Below, piece by piece: positions 32,690-45,494 of a stretch of 64,000 nt of DNA; position 1 is the stretch's first letter, and each line of letters opens with the position of its first letter. The stretch comes from Monoplex corrugatus (lineage: Eukaryota > Mollusca > Gastropoda > Littorinimorpha > Ranellidae). Under the pieces are notes generated by a model. It saw only the letters and a program-made list of their open reading frames with translations. It searched no databases and was not told the DNA's origin. The DNA is taken from assembly GCA_030674185.1 (NCBI GenBank), contig JAPXFY010000023.1:15769686-15833685 (forward strand). The letters are read 5' to 3'. The translations under genes and the position numbers were made by a program.

Positions 32690-32870
32690 CTGAATCGTAG
32701 ATAGGTAAGTGAGTAAGTAAGTAAAAATGTAGGTAAGCAAGTAAGCAATCCAGCCAGTAAGTGAGTAAGTGGGAAAGTGAATAAGAAGTAAATAGGTGAA
32801 TAAATGAATACGTAATAAAGGAATATGTAGCTAAATAAACAGGTGAGAGATCAAAATAACAAATAACAGT
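32690..32870. repeat. Degenerate (GTAA)n/(ATAA)n stretch
   Basis: Imperfect tetranucleotide tract, with A-rich steps to the right. No gene. Confidence 0.75.
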
Positions 32871-33130
32871 AAATACATGCGTATATCCACATGCCCACAC
32901 ACAGGCATATACACATACAGTCATACATACACATCCATATCGACACAGCATGATGGCCGACAACAATAGCTACAACAAAAGCGACAACAACAACAAGATC
33001 ACCAGCATACATACATATGACAAACTTACCAAATATCTGGATAACGATCAACAAACAGCCCACAAACACACACACAGACGGTTTGGCCAACTTGCTTGTT
33101 CTTCAGTTGTCTGTTTCTTTTCTTCACTTT

Positions 33131-34152
33131 TCCTTTATCTCTGTTCCAGGAAAAGCCCAAACACTTTTCATTCCACGCTGTAAGAGTCTGTGCAGTGTTA
33201 CTTTTGAGATGATACCAATGTTGGTCTGATTAGTGATAGCTCTTGTTTTTCCTTTCAAAGTGAATTTCCGGCCACTTCCTTTATCTATTCCTTTTTGGAT
33301 AAGACGTTCGATGGTATGATGACTCATTTTGTTCACGAAGATATGGTTTGAAGCGTCTAAGGACCTCAGACTTTCCCAGATGGAGAATTTTTGTTGTAGT
33401 GGCATTGCCTGCAAGTTTATCGGCCCGTTCATTTCCCTTAACACCAGTGTGTCCAGGGCAGTAGATCCACATGAGACTTATGTTGATATTGTTCATTGCT
33501 TTGTGCCATTCTGGGGTCCCTACTCCATTTTACACTTTTTGAAGTAGATTCATTGAGTCAGTCCGGATGAAGTCTTGGCTTTCTTTCATGTCATCATCCA
33601 GTGAGGTTAGCCATTGTAGTGCATGTGTGACTGCCTCAATTTCCATCGTCAGACTGGAGGTTGTGATATCATATGTAGCGTTTTCTTCATGTTTGGTGTT
33701 TCCATTCTGTTTGACAGTGAAGCCCCATCCAGACTTGTTATTGGTGACTGAGCCATCCGTGTATATGATTATATCTTTGAGGTTGCAGCTTAGTTGCTCC
33801 ATGAGTAGCTGAATTTTTGCATTTCTTTTACCTTGTTGCCATTCGCGACAGTGTCTCCCAAGATTTGGCGTATGACAGTTTTGTACAGATTGCTGAAATG
33901 GTTTGGATGTTTTTACCATTCCTTTGTCCCTTTGAGTTCTGTCAGTTGACACACATGCTGAATGGAGTCTTCTGCCTGTCCCATCCATGATTTTCCACGT
34001 TGGAGTCTGTTGCCTTTTGCTGTTCCGATTATCTGGTGGAGTGGGTTTTCTGGGTTCTCCAATGCCCTGAAATATGCCTTTACTTGTTCTGTCGACAGAG
34101 TATCGGTTATATAGGCCTCTAGGTTACAGACTGGAGACTCTTGGAGATGACT
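33131..34152 (-). pseudogene. LINE RNase H domain, frameshifted relic
   Basis: On the minus strand a continuous frame runs from about 34150 (DLLSSHLQESPVCNLEAYI) through a linker to an RNase H domain: DIIIYTDGSVTNNKSGWGF (first catalytic Asp), TMEIEAVTHALQWL (catalytic Glu) and FIRTDSMNLLQKV (second Asp). After a shift at about 33530 it continues WIYCPGHTGVKGNERADKLA, with the fourth catalytic Asp. A second shift near 33380 leads to SHHTIERLIQKG and TNQTNIGIISKVTLHRLL. This is the 3' end of a LINE of a type carrying RNase H (I, Jockey-like or related), different from the L2 and the nested LINE. The RT is missing: a tandem array begins just upstream of the break. Confidence 0.82.
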
Positions 34153-34164
34153 GCTAAGTAAATC

Positions 34165-34970
34165 TGATCAAAAATCAGATCGGTTATGGGTTGGAAACAG
34201 AGGCTCCAGAGCTATTCCTGGGTCCCATTGTTTAGTGTCCATTCTGTGTGAAATAGAGGCTCCAGAGCTATTCCTGGGTCTGTGTGAAATAGAGGCTCCA
34301 GAGCTATTCCTGGGTCCCATTGTTTAGTGTCCATTCTGTGTGAAATAAAGGCTCCAGAGCTATTCCTGGGTCCCGTTGTTTAGTGTCCATTCTGTGTGAA
34401 ATAGAGGCTCCAGAGCTATCCCTGGGTCCCGTTGTTTAGTGTCCATTCTGTGTGAAATAGAGGCTCCAGAGCTATTCCTGGGTCCCATTGTTTTGTGTCC
34501 ATTCTGTGTGAAATAGAGGCTCCAGAGCTATTCCTGGGTCCCATTGTTTTGTGTCCATTCTGTGTGAAATAGAGGCTCCAGAGCTATTCCTGGGTCCCAT
34601 TGTTTTGTGTCCATTCTGTGTGAAATAGAGGCTCCAGAGCTATTCCTGGGTCCCATTGTTTTGTGTCCATTCTGTGTGAAATAGAGGCTCCAGAGCTATT
34701 CCTGGGTCCCATTGTTTTGTGTCCATTCTGTGTGAAATAGAGGCTCCAGAGCTATTCCTGGGTCCCATTGTTTTGTGTCCATTCTGTGTGAAATAGAGGC
34801 TCCAGAGCTATTCCTGGGTCCCGTTGTTTAGTGTCCATTCTGTGTGAAATAGAGGCTCCAGAGCTATTCCTGGGTCCCATTGTTTAGTGTCCATTCTGTG
34901 TGAAATAGAGGCTCCAGAGCTATTCCTGGGTCCCATTGTTTTGTGTCCATTCTGTGTGAATTACGCAGTG
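34165..34970. repeat. Satellite array, 56-bp unit (about 14 copies)
   Basis: The unit is AATAGAGGCTCCAGAGCTAT, then TCCTGGGTCCCATTGTTTTG, then TGTCCATTCTGTGTGA. One unit near 34243-34282 is shortened. The central seven units are almost identical, while the outer ones carry 'ttagtg' or 'cccgttg' variants. It starts directly where the RNase H LINE relic stops. Confidence 0.94.
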
Positions 34971-35404
34971 TGACTTGCTGAAGAATCCACTGGAATGTTC
35001 AGCTTCCTTACTATGGATCTTGCACATGGGGAGGTTCTCTTGTGACACCATCAGAAACAGGACTCAGCTCGCAGAGAGAGGGTCATGAAGTGCGGTCCTC
35101 TCCCTTTGTTCCTGCTGAATGACACTGTGGTGTTGTCTGTGAGGAGACAAACCAATTTCCCCTTGACTTATGGTTTGAAAGACATCAGGGCTCAACTGCC
35201 ACCAAATATGGAACATTGATATACCAGTTCGGTCTCTCTTTGGTCCGTTGACCTGCATATGATGACTTTCTGTGAGTGCCCCCCCAACCCCCCCCCCCCC
35301 CCCCCCCCATCAATCCATGTTTGTCCACTGGCCCAGAATCGGTGTGGTATCCCAAGGCTGTGGAGATTGGGTCCAGTGTTTTCCTTACTGCCCTCTGAAA
35401 GGCA

Positions 35405-35455
<51 letters not shown>

Positions 35456-35714
35456 AGGGAGGGGGGGGGCGTTTCAGGGCATCCCAAGGGGGTGACGCCG
35501 CAAGCCTCAGATCCCATCATGCCTAGAAAAGAACTGATGGCTCTCGCTGCCACTCTCTCCAACCGTCAGTGGCAGGGATAGTATGGAGGTCAGCTTGTAT
35601 GTACCTGCAGGTGTTGGAAAAAGGGGGCATATACACAGTGTTTGGCTTCATCCCTTACATTGGACACAGCAAGCAGGGAAGTTTCAGTCTTTTTCTCAAA
35701 TTTGTTTGTTTGTA
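34971..35714. other. Intergenic with paired poly-C and poly-G tracts
   Basis: A 21-C run (35288-35308) and a 49-G run (35406-35454) lie 100 bp apart. The rest has no recognisable gene, though its sequence looks single-copy. Confidence 0.75.
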
Positions 35715-35800
35715 ATCTTACGCTTGACAAAAGGCCAGTTGGCCGAAAATTTGCGCCTGTCTTGTCTTGTTGTATTAAATACGCGTTCGTATTCTTCTTT
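35715..35800 (+). repeat. GGCC-hairpin dispersed motif, copy 2
   Basis: CGCTTGACAAAAGGCC is followed by the hairpin GGCCAGTTGGCCGAAA (35733-35748) and TTTGCGCCTGTCTTGTCTTG, TTGTATTAAATACGCGTTCG. The last phrase recurs at 47877-47899. Confidence 0.6.
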
Positions 35801-36082
35801 CTTTGTTTTTTTTTTTTTCTGGTTCCTGTTTGCTTGAACGCGGGCATTCACACTTGTTTTGGATTTCATCTCTACAAACTAAAGGACTGGCTGGAAGACG
35901 GGGTTGCATTTCTCGGGGTTCCTGACGAATTTAAAATGTTAAGCAGAAGACGATGACAATCTGAGTGCACGTCTGGCAGAGGGTTTCTGACTTGGTTAGA
36001 ATCAATCGATCGTCCAGGCAGTATAACAGAGACGGATGGGGTCCACCTTTATTTCAAAACCAGTTCTCGTAGACTTTATGAA

Positions 36083-36347
36083 TCAGCCCTTTGACTCCCG
36101 CACCCTGTCCACCAGCATCCTGCATTGTCAACCATGCCAGAAAAGCAAAAGCTTAACCCTTTGATTCCCTCACCCTGTCCACCAGCATCCTGCATTGTCA
36201 ACCATGCCAGAAAAGCAAAAGCTTTTAAACCCTTTGATTCCCTCACCCTATCCACCAGCTTCCTGCAGGAAGCTGGTGGATAAGGTGAGGGAATCAAAGG
36301 GTTAAGTTTTTGCAGTTGGTAGATAGGGTATGGGAGTCAAAGAGTTA
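36083..36347. mobile_element. piggyBac-like hairpin MITE, copy 4 (internal duplication)
   Basis: The left end is eroded (TCAGCCCTTTGACTCCC) and the right end lost its last A (GTTAGG). The left arm segment 'caccctgtccaccagcatcctgcattgtcaaccatgccag' is present twice in tandem, so this copy is 265 bp. The hairpin core (CCACCAGCTTCCTGCAGGAA and its inverse) is perfect. Confidence 0.78.
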
Positions 36348-36429
36348 GGAAGGGAGCAGGACAGAGGCCAGTCAGAAGTGCTCGGACCTGACCAGCATGG
36401 TTTGTGTCGCACGAACCTCAAACACCGCC

Positions 36430-38640
36430 TTGGGGGTGGGGCCCCTCTCTTTCTCACCCCCCCCCCCCAAGTTCCCTCCCTCCCTCCTTGTTGGTGAGGG
36501 GCCCCTCTCTTTCCCTCCCTCCCTGTGGTCACAGGTTTTCTCTCTTTCACCCCTAAGTTCCCTCCCTCTCTGTTGGTGGGGGTTCCCTATCTTTCTCCCC
36601 CCCCCCCCCCGGCAACTTACAAACTCCCCCTCTCTTTCTCCCATCCCAAGTTCCCTTATTCTCAATGAGAGGGTGGGGGGCCCCTGTATTTTCCTCCCTC
36701 CCCCCCCCCCCCGTTCTCTCCTTCCTGTGAGGGGAGTGGGGGCCTCTCTCTTTCTGCCCCCGCAAGTTCCCTCCCTCCCTGTGAGGGAAAGGCCCTCTAT
36801 ACTCCCTCCCCCTAGTTCCCCCCCACCCTTGAGGGGGAGGTCTCTCTTCCCCACCCACAAATTCCTTTTCCTGTGAAGGACCTCTTTCCTCCCCCCCCCC
36901 TCCCCCCACTTCCAATTCTCCCCTGTTGGCGGGCTCTTTCTCTCTCCCCTCCCAAGGTCTCCCTCCCAGTGGGTGGGGAGTGTTGGCCCCTCTTTCTCCC
37001 CCCCGAGTCTACTCCCCTCCCTGTGGGTGGGTGGCCCCTCCTCTCTTACTCCCCAAGTTCCCTCCCTCTCTGTGAGGAGGATCCCCTCCCTTTGTACTCC
37101 CTCCAAGTTCTCTCTCTCTCCCTCCCTATGAGGGAGGCCCCTTTCTTCCCACCCACCCCCAGAATTCCCTCCCTCCTTGTGAGAGGGGGAGAAGTTACCT
37201 CCCTCCCTGTGAGCTGGGTCCCTTCTCTCTCCCTCCCCCCCCCCAAGTTTCTACCTCCCTCCCTGTCAGAGGGCCATCTTTCTACCGCCCCACCTCCCCA
37301 ATTCCCTCCCTCTCTGCAAGGGGGGTACTCTCTCTTTCCCCCCAAGTTTCCTCCCTCCCTTTGAGGGGTGGGAGAAGTTCCCTCTGGTTGGGGGTGGTCC
37401 CCTCTTTCTCCCCCAAGTTCCCTCCCCCCCCACACCACCCACCCCAAAAGTTTCCTCCCTCCCTGGGGTGGGTGGAAGGTGAGGGCCCTCTTTCTACCCC
37501 CGACGTCCCTTCCTCCCTGGGGGGTAGGGCCCACTCTTTCTCCCCCCCACCCCCTTCCCTTCCTTCCCTCCCTGTACGTGTGGTTGGTGGGGGGGCCTTT
37601 CTTCCCCCCTCCCAAGTTCCTCCCTGTAAAGGTGAGGTCCCTCTTTCTCACCCCCCCCCTAAGTTCCCCTCCCACCATGGGGGCCTCTCTCTCTCTCCCG
37701 CCCCTCAAGTTCCAACCCACCCTACGGGGTGCGGGATGGGGGGGGGGGGTCCCTTCTTTCTCAACCCATGTTCCTTCCCTTCCTGTGGTGGTATTTTTCA
37801 TCCCCCACAAGTTCTTCCCTCCCTGTGGAGGTTCCCCCCCCCCCCCCCCACTTTTTTTTCTCTCCCCCACCTAGTTCCCTTCCTGTGGGGGTGTGGTGGG
37901 GGTGGTTGTGGGCCAACTCTTTACCCCCCAAAGTTCTCACTTCCTCCCTCCCCGTGGGCCCCCCCCCCTATTCTTCCCCACTAAAACTTCCCTCTCCCTC
38001 CTTCTCTGTGTGGTTGGGGTGGGTCCCCTCTCGTTTCTTCTCCCACTGATCCCGCCCTCCTCCCCTGTGGGGGCCCTCTTTCTCCCTCCCAAAGTTCACT
38101 CCTTCCTTCCCTCCCTTTGGGGGTGGGGAGCCCCCCTTTTCTCCCCACTTCAAAGTTCCCACCTTTCATCTCTGTGGGTGGGGGGTAGGAGGGTCCCCTC
38201 TTTCCATCCAAAGTTCTCTCACAGTGGGGGAGACCGTCTTTCCCTCCTTCCTCTGGTGTCCCCTTCCCCCAAAAGTTCTTTCTCTCCCTTGGTGCGCCCC
38301 CTCTCCCCCCAAAATTCCCTCCCTCCCTTGAGCCCCCCTCCGCTTCCCCTAAAGTTCCTTCCACCTGATCCCTAAGTTCTCTTTATCTCAGTACCTTCCC
38401 CAGCTCCCAAAGTTCGCTCCCCTCAGAGTCTCCCCAATTTCCCTTTCTTCCATCAGTCCCTCCCCCCCCCCCAAGTAACTTGCCTTCCCCCTTCCTATCT
38501 TCCACCCCGTTGGTCCTCCTCCAAAGTTCCCTCCCCTTGTTAACCATCCTTCAAAGTTGTCCCATCTGTCCCTTCCCAATCCCTGTAAACCCTTCCCTTG
38601 CTACCGTCCTTATGTTAAAGTTCCATCCTTTCTCTCCAAA
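36430..38640. repeat. Degenerate pyrimidine-rich array, ~50-75-bp unit
   Basis: Successive blocks follow the pattern CCCAAGTTCCCTCCCTCCCT, GTGGGGGTGGGGCCCCTC, TTTCTCCCCC. They are too variable for a fixed period. Long frames on both strands (Pro/Ser/Leu or Gly/Arg/Glu) come from the composition. The complement is rich in G-runs. Confidence 0.88.
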
Positions 38641-38794
38641 TTTCTTCACCTGGCTTGGCCATCTTCGCCACAGGTAGGATACTCACATCACTAAAGATGC
38701 ATAGTACGCACAGCTCGCTGCAGGATCCTGGCACACAGGGTATCTACTGCTGCAACAGAGGCACTTCTGCAAATAGGACCTGACGTCACCTCAT

Positions 38795-41700
38795 ATCAGT
38801 GTGCCCACCTGCAGACACCTACAAAGCGTTGCGCCCAGTGAAGGCTGTACGTACAGACATGGTCACCACAGACACCTACAAAGCGTTGTGCCCAGTGAAG
38901 GCTGTACGTACAGACATGGTCACCACAGACAGACACCTACAAAGCGTTGTGCCCAGTGAGGGCTGTACGTACAGGCATGGTCACCACAGACACCTACAAA
39001 GCGTTGTGCCCAGTGAAGGCTGTACGTACAGACATGGTCACCACAGACAGACACCTACAAAGCGTTGTGCCTAGTGAAGGCTGTACGTACAGACATGGTC
39101 ACCACAGACAGACCCTACAAAGCGTTTGCCCAGTGAAGGCTGTACGTACAGACATGGTCACCACAGACAGACACCTACAAAGCGGTGCCCAGTGAAGGCT
39201 GTACGTACAGACATGGTCACCACAGACAGACACCTACAAAGCGTGTGCCCAGTGAAGGCTGTACGTATAGACATGGTCACCACAGACAGACACCTACAAA
39301 GCGTTATGCCCAGTGAAGGCTGTACGTACAGACATGGTCACCACAGACAGACACCTACAAAGCGTTATGCCCAGTGAAGGCTGTACGTACAGACATGGTC
39401 ACCACAGACACCTACAAAGTGTTATGCCCAGTGAAGGCTGTACGTACAGACATGGTCACCACAGACAGACACCTACAAAGCGTTGTGCCCAGTGAAGGCT
39501 GTACGTACAGACATGGTCACCACAGACACCTACAAAGCGTTATGCCCAGTGAAGGCTTTACGTACAGACATCACCACAGACAGACACCTACAAAGCGTTA
39601 TGCCCAGTGAAGGCTGTACGTACAGACATGGTCACCACAGACACCTACAAAGCGTTGTGCCCAGTGAAGGCTGTACGTACAGACATGGTCACCACAGACA
39701 CCTACAAAGTGTTGTGCCCAGTGAAGGCTGTACGTACAGACATGGTCACCACAGACACCTACAAAGCGTTGTGCCCAGTGAAGGCTGTACGTACAGACAT
39801 GGTCACCACAGACACCTACAAAGCGTTATGCCCAGTGAAGGCTGTACGTACAGACATGGTCACCACAGACAGACACCTACAAAGCGTTGTGCCAGTGAAG
39901 GCTGTACGTACAGACATGGTCACCACAGACAACTACAAAGCGTTTGCCCAGTGAAGGCTGTACGTACAGACATGGTCACCACAGACAGACACCTACAAAG
40001 CGTTGTGCCCAGTGAAGGCTGTACGTACAGACATGGTCACCACCAGACACCTACAAAGCGTTGTGCCCAGTGAAGGCTGTACGTACAGACATGGTCACCA
40101 CAGACAGACACCTACAAAGCGTTTGCCCAGTGAAGGCTGTACGTACAGACATGGTCACACACAGACACCTACAAAGCGTTGTGCCCAGTGAAGGCTGTAC
40201 GTACAGACATGGTCACCACAGACAACCTACAAAGCGTTTAGCCAGTGAAGGCTGTACGTACAGACATGGTCACCACAGACAACCTACAAAGCGTTGTGCC
40301 CAGTGAAGGCTGTACGTACAGACATGGTCACCACAGACAGACCTACAAAGCGTTGTGCCCAGTGAAGGCTGTACGTACAGACATGGTCACCACAGACACC
40401 TACAAAGCGTTGTGCCCAGTGAAGGCTGTACGTACAGACATGGTCACCACAGACAGACACCTACAAAGCGTTGTGCCCAGTGAAGGCTGTACGTACAGAC
40501 ATGGTCACCACAGACAGACACCTACAAAGCGTTGTGCCCAGTGAAGGCTGTACGTACAGACATGGTCACCACAGACAGACACCTACAAAGCGTTTGCCCA
40601 GTGAAGGCTGTACGTACAGACATGGTCACCAGACAGACACCTACAAAGCGTTGTGCCCAGTGAAGGCTGTACGTACAGACATGGTCACCACAGACAACCT
40701 ACAAAGCGTTATGCCCAGTGAAGGCTGTACGTACAGACATGGTCACCACAGACAGACACCTACAAAGCGTTGTGCCCAGTGAAGGCTGTACGTACAGACA
40801 TGGTCACCAACAGACACCTACAAAGCGTTATGCCCAGTGAAGGCTGTACGTACAGACATGGTCACCACAGACAGACACCTACAAAGCGTTGTGCCAGTGA
40901 AGGCTGTACGTACAGACATGGTCACCACAGACACCTACAAAGCGTTGTGCCCAGTGAAGGCTGTACGTACAGACATGGTCACCACAGACACCTACAAAGC
41001 GTTGTGCCCAGTGAAGGCTGTACGTACAGACATGGTCACCACAGACAGACACCTACAAAGCGTTTGCCCAGTGAAGGCTGTACGTACAGACATGGTCACC
41101 ACAGACGACACCTACAAAGCGTTTGCCCAGTGAAGGCTGTTAGACTGTACAGACAAGCGTTCCAGCGACACAGACAGGCACCTACAAAAGCGTTGTGCCC
41201 AGTGAAGGCTGTACGTACAGACATGGTCACCACAGACAGACACCTACAAAGCGTTTGCCCAGTGAAGGCTGTACGTACAGACATGGTCACCACAGAAGCA
41301 CCTACAAAGCGTTAGTGCCCAGTGAAGGCTGTACGTACAGACATGGTCACCACAGACAGACACCTACAAAGCGTTGTGCCCAGTGAAGGCTGTACGTACA
41401 GACATGGTCACCACAGACAGCACCTACAAAGCGTTGTGCCCAGTGAAGGCTGTACGTACAGACATGGTCACCACAGACAACCCTACAAAGCGTTTGCCCA
41501 GTGAAGGCTGTACGTACAGACATGGTCACCACAGACACCTACAAAGCGTTTGCCCAGTGAAGGCTGTACGTACAGACATGGTCACCACACAGACACCTAC
41601 AAAGCGTTATGCCCAGTGAAGGCTGTACGTACAGACATGGTCACCACAGACACCTACAAAGCGTTTGCCCAGTGAAGGCTGTACGTACAGACATGGTCAC

Positions 41701-43612
41701 CACAGACACCTACAAAGCGTTTGCCCAGTGAAGGCTGTACGTACAGACATGGTCACCACAGACACCTACAAAGCGTTATGCCCAGTGAAGGCTGTACGTA
41801 CAGACATGGTCACCACAGACACCTACAAAGCGTTATGCCCAGTGAAGGCTGTACGTACAGACATGGTCACCACAGACACCTACAAAGCGTTATGCCCAGT
41901 GAAGGCTGTACGTACAGACATGGTCACCACAGACACCTACAAAGCGTTATGCCAGTGAAGGCTGTACGTACAGACATGGTCACCACAGACACACTACAAA
42001 GCGTTATGCCCAGTGAAGGCTGTACGTACAGACATGGTCACCACAGACACCTACAAAGCGTTATGCCCAGTGAAGGCTGTACGTACAGACATGGTCACCA
42101 CAGACACCTACAAAGCGTTATGCCCAGTGAAGGCTGTACGTACAGACATGGTCACCACAGACACCTACAAAGCGTTGTGCCCAGTGAAGGCTGTACGTAC
42201 AGACATGGTCACCACAGACACCTACAAAGCGTTATGCCCAGTGAAGGCTGTACGTACAGACATGGTCACCACAGACACCTACAAAGCGTTATGCCCAGTG
42301 AGGGCTGTACGTACAGACATGGTCACCACAGACACCTACAAAGCGTTATGCCCAGTGAAGGCTGTACTTTACAGACATGGTCACCACAGACACCTACAAA
42401 GCGTTGTGCCTAGTGAAGGCTGTACGTACAGACATGGTCACCACAGACAGACACCTACAAAGCGTTGTGCCTAGTGAAGGCTGTACGTACAGGCATGGTC
42501 ACCACAGACAGACAGACACCTACAAAGCGTTATGCCCAGTGAAGGCTGTACGTACAGACATGGTCACCACAGACAGACAGACACCTAGAAAGCGTTATGC
42601 CCAGTGAAGGCTGTACGTACAGACATGGTCACCACAGACAGACAGACACCTACAAAGCGTTGTGCCTAGTGAAGGCTGTACGTACAGACATGGTCACCAC
42701 AGACAGACAGACACCTACAAAGCGTTATGCCCAGTGAAGGCTGTACGTACAGACATGGTCACCACAGACAGACAGACACCTACAAAGCGTTATGCCCAGT
42801 GAAGGCTGTACGTACAGACATGGTCACCACAGACAGACACCTACAAAGCGTTATGCCAGTGAAGGCTGTACGTACAGGCATGGTCACCACAGACAGACAC
42901 CTACAAAGCGTTGTGCCCAGTGAAGGCTGTACGTACAGACATGGTCACCACAGACAGACACCTACAAAGCGCTATGCCCAGTGAAGGCTGTACGTACAGA
43001 CATGGCACCACAGACACCTACAAAGCGTTATGCCCAGTGAAGGCTGTACGTACAGACATGATCACCACAGACACCTACAAAGCGTTATGCCCAGTGAAGG
43101 CTGTACGTACAGACATGGTCACCACAGACACCTACAAAGCGTTATGCCCAGTGAAGGCTGTACGTACAGACATGGTCACCACAGACACCTACAAAGGTTG
43201 TACCCAGTGAAGGCTGTACGTACAGACATGGTCACCACAGACACCTACAAAGCGTTATGCCCAGTGAAGGCTGTACGTACAGACATGGTCACCAGCAGAC
43301 ACCTACAAAGCGTTGTGCCCAGTGAAGGCTGTACGTACAGACATGGTCACCACAGACACCTACAAAGCGTTGTGCCTAGTGAAGGCTGTACGTACAGACA
43401 TGGTCACCACAGACAGACACCTACAAAGCGTTGTGCCCAGTGAAGGCTGTACGTACAGACATGGTCACCACAGACACCTACAAAGCGTTATGCCCAGTGA
43501 AGGCTGTACGTACAGACATGGTCACCATAGACAGACAGACACCTACAAAGCGTTATGCCCAGTGAGGCTGTACGTACAGACATGGTCACCGCAGACGAAA
43601 ACGATCTCCACT
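38795..43612. repeat. Satellite array, 57/61/65-bp unit (about 80 copies)
   Basis: The unit is TACAAAGCGTTRTGCCCAGT, then GAAGGCTGTACGTACAGACA, then TGGTCACCACAGACACC. The AGAC near its end occurs once, twice or three times, giving lengths of 57, 61 or 65 bp. In 57-bp runs the frame stays open with a 19-residue period (YKALCPVKAVRTDMVTTDT). One scrambled unit lies at about 41135-41190. The 57-bp type dominates 41.6-42.4 kb and the 65-bp type 42.5-42.8 kb. Confidence 0.96.
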
Positions 43613-45494
43613 GTTGTTCGATAGATGAGAAACAAAGCTGCATCAGCCATCACCTATCAATCTTCATGTGCGTCAGCTGTGCCCAGGACTGCCACTCAAG
43701 ATTCAGATTCTTCAACCAGAGCTGATGCTGTTCAGCATCCCAGTCCTCAGCCGAGTGCCTCCATTGTCTAATCAGATGGATCCATCATTTCAAAATTCTT
43801 TTGTTATTGTTCATGCTGGTGGTAGTCTTGCTGACCATTTGAAATGCGGGGGTTCAAATCCAGGCGGTGGACTGATTTCCATTAAAAAAAAAAGTTCGGT
43901 GACAGCAGAAGAGCATCCAACAGTCGGGACCTGGATGTTGTCCAGTCCCCTTAGAGTGTCAGGAGTTCAGAACCAAAAAACTTGCTTGACGGGGTTTCTC
44001 TTCTGATGACTTTTCCACTGTTCAGCTCTCCCCAAAGTTTGTTGTTACTGACACAAGACGAGACCACTGATCAGGAACAGTTCAGAGGATGTCCACAAAA
44101 GAAGGATGATGCTAGGAAAGACTAGATTTCAGATTCTCTGGGCTGACTCCCCACCTTCCCTTTCTTCAACTTGTTTCTTCTTCCAAAAAGGAAAGATGCT
44201 CCCAGGATTCACCGAAAGGGGAAGAGAATGGTGAATCTATCGGCGCCAACCTAATACCGACTGTAAGTCCACAATGGACCAGGAGGATGAGGAAAAAAAC
44301 GGGAATTCCCGTGTGCTGTGGAAGCAGACTGTCTACCAAGCGCGGCATGAGGATCCACAGGACGACAAATGTCCGTGATGAATGAACAGCAGCACACGGG
44401 CCAGCAGATAACATGTCGGGAAACCAAGGTCAAGAATCAAACCACAGTGCCAAGAACATCCATGATTGTTCAGACGAAGAAATTGTACTGGTGATGCTAC
44501 GTCAGAAACTCAACATGCCCATCCACAAGTGCAGAGGAGCAATGGATAAAGAATTAGCCACAAGCCTTATGCGCTGATGCACGCTGAAACATACTGACCA
44601 CGTTCGGAGACTGTTTTGCAACATGTATGGACGTTATGGTGAAAACACCCGTGAATCCATACATCAGTGGCAGATGAGGATATCTGAAGGAAAAAAAAAA
44701 CGATTCTGAAGCTACAAAGGAAAGCTGCTTCATAATTTGAGAAAAAAAGGATAGGAAAAAAAAACTATGGAAGGATATGAAAGAGAAAACACAGATTCCC
44801 ACCCTCAGAGCGAAACAAAGAGCATGGACACGGTCTGCAAGTTTTAACTGTGGATGAAGTAAAGAAAGAGGTTGTAAAAGCCAGAACCAAATAATCATCT
44901 GGGCTTAATGAAACATCTTACCTGATGCACGACAAATGTCTGTTTTCGAGTGGCTCCAGAAACTGATATAACAGTATGCATGAACTTGAAGATCAGCAAC
45001 CAATGGATTATAACAGGCGGACTGTACATTCCAAAAGAACAGAATTCGAGTGACAGCCAGTTCAGACAGCTATCGCTTTTGAAGTCAAACGGAAAATCAT
45101 CCCCTGTCGTGGCAGCAAGGCTGACTAAAACACCTTACGGAAAATGAACACCTAGGCTTTTTATGTCCAAAGAAAACGCGTACTGGAAATGTCTGGCTGT
45201 GTACAGCATGCAACAGCGATTTCCAGAGCAACCCAAAGAGGTGAAACAGAAGAGGAACTGTGTACTCTATGGATGTCTAAGCTGGAATGACATGTGGCAC
45301 ATGGCCACTCTCAGAGTCAGTTTCACTCCTCTCACCCAAGAAAGGTACACATGAAGGCACCATCGAGGGCTTCAAAAGATCAGTTCTGCTGGGTGGAAAA
45401 CATGCCACTAGAAGCTCCAGCAACTTTCTACACGCCTGGAAGTAGCAAACTATGGCCTGAAAAAAGCTGACATCCACAGCATGGCGGTGGGATC
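43613..45494. other. Low-repeat stretch with weak relics
   Basis: A box-B match (GGTTCAAATCC, 43851) with a box-A-like phrase 33 bp upstream suggests a tRNA-SINE remnant. A 54-codon frame starts at 44413 (MSGNQGQESNHSAKNIHDCS) and resembles nothing I know. At 45280-45330 the frame LSWNDMWHMATLRVSFTPL resembles the region before the zinc knuckle in some LINE proteins. None of these is firm. Confidence 0.5.

Noticed and set aside
36370..38380. Long Gly/Arg/Glu-rich and Pro/Ser-rich frames
   Set aside because: They come from a strand-biased degenerate repeat and are open on both strands at the same place.
38795..43612. Regular repeats that could suggest a CRISPR array
   Set aside because: Units are directly adjacent without unique spacers, whole units are conserved, and the setting is eukaryotic. 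It is a minisatellite.
38795..43612. Repeat protein with 19-residue period
   Set aside because: The frame depends on unit length and is broken every few units by the AGAC insertions. There is no start, promoter or end domain.
44413..44577. 54-codon frame as a small gene
   Set aside because: No similarity recognised, no codon or context evidence, and the region holds LINE and SINE relics.
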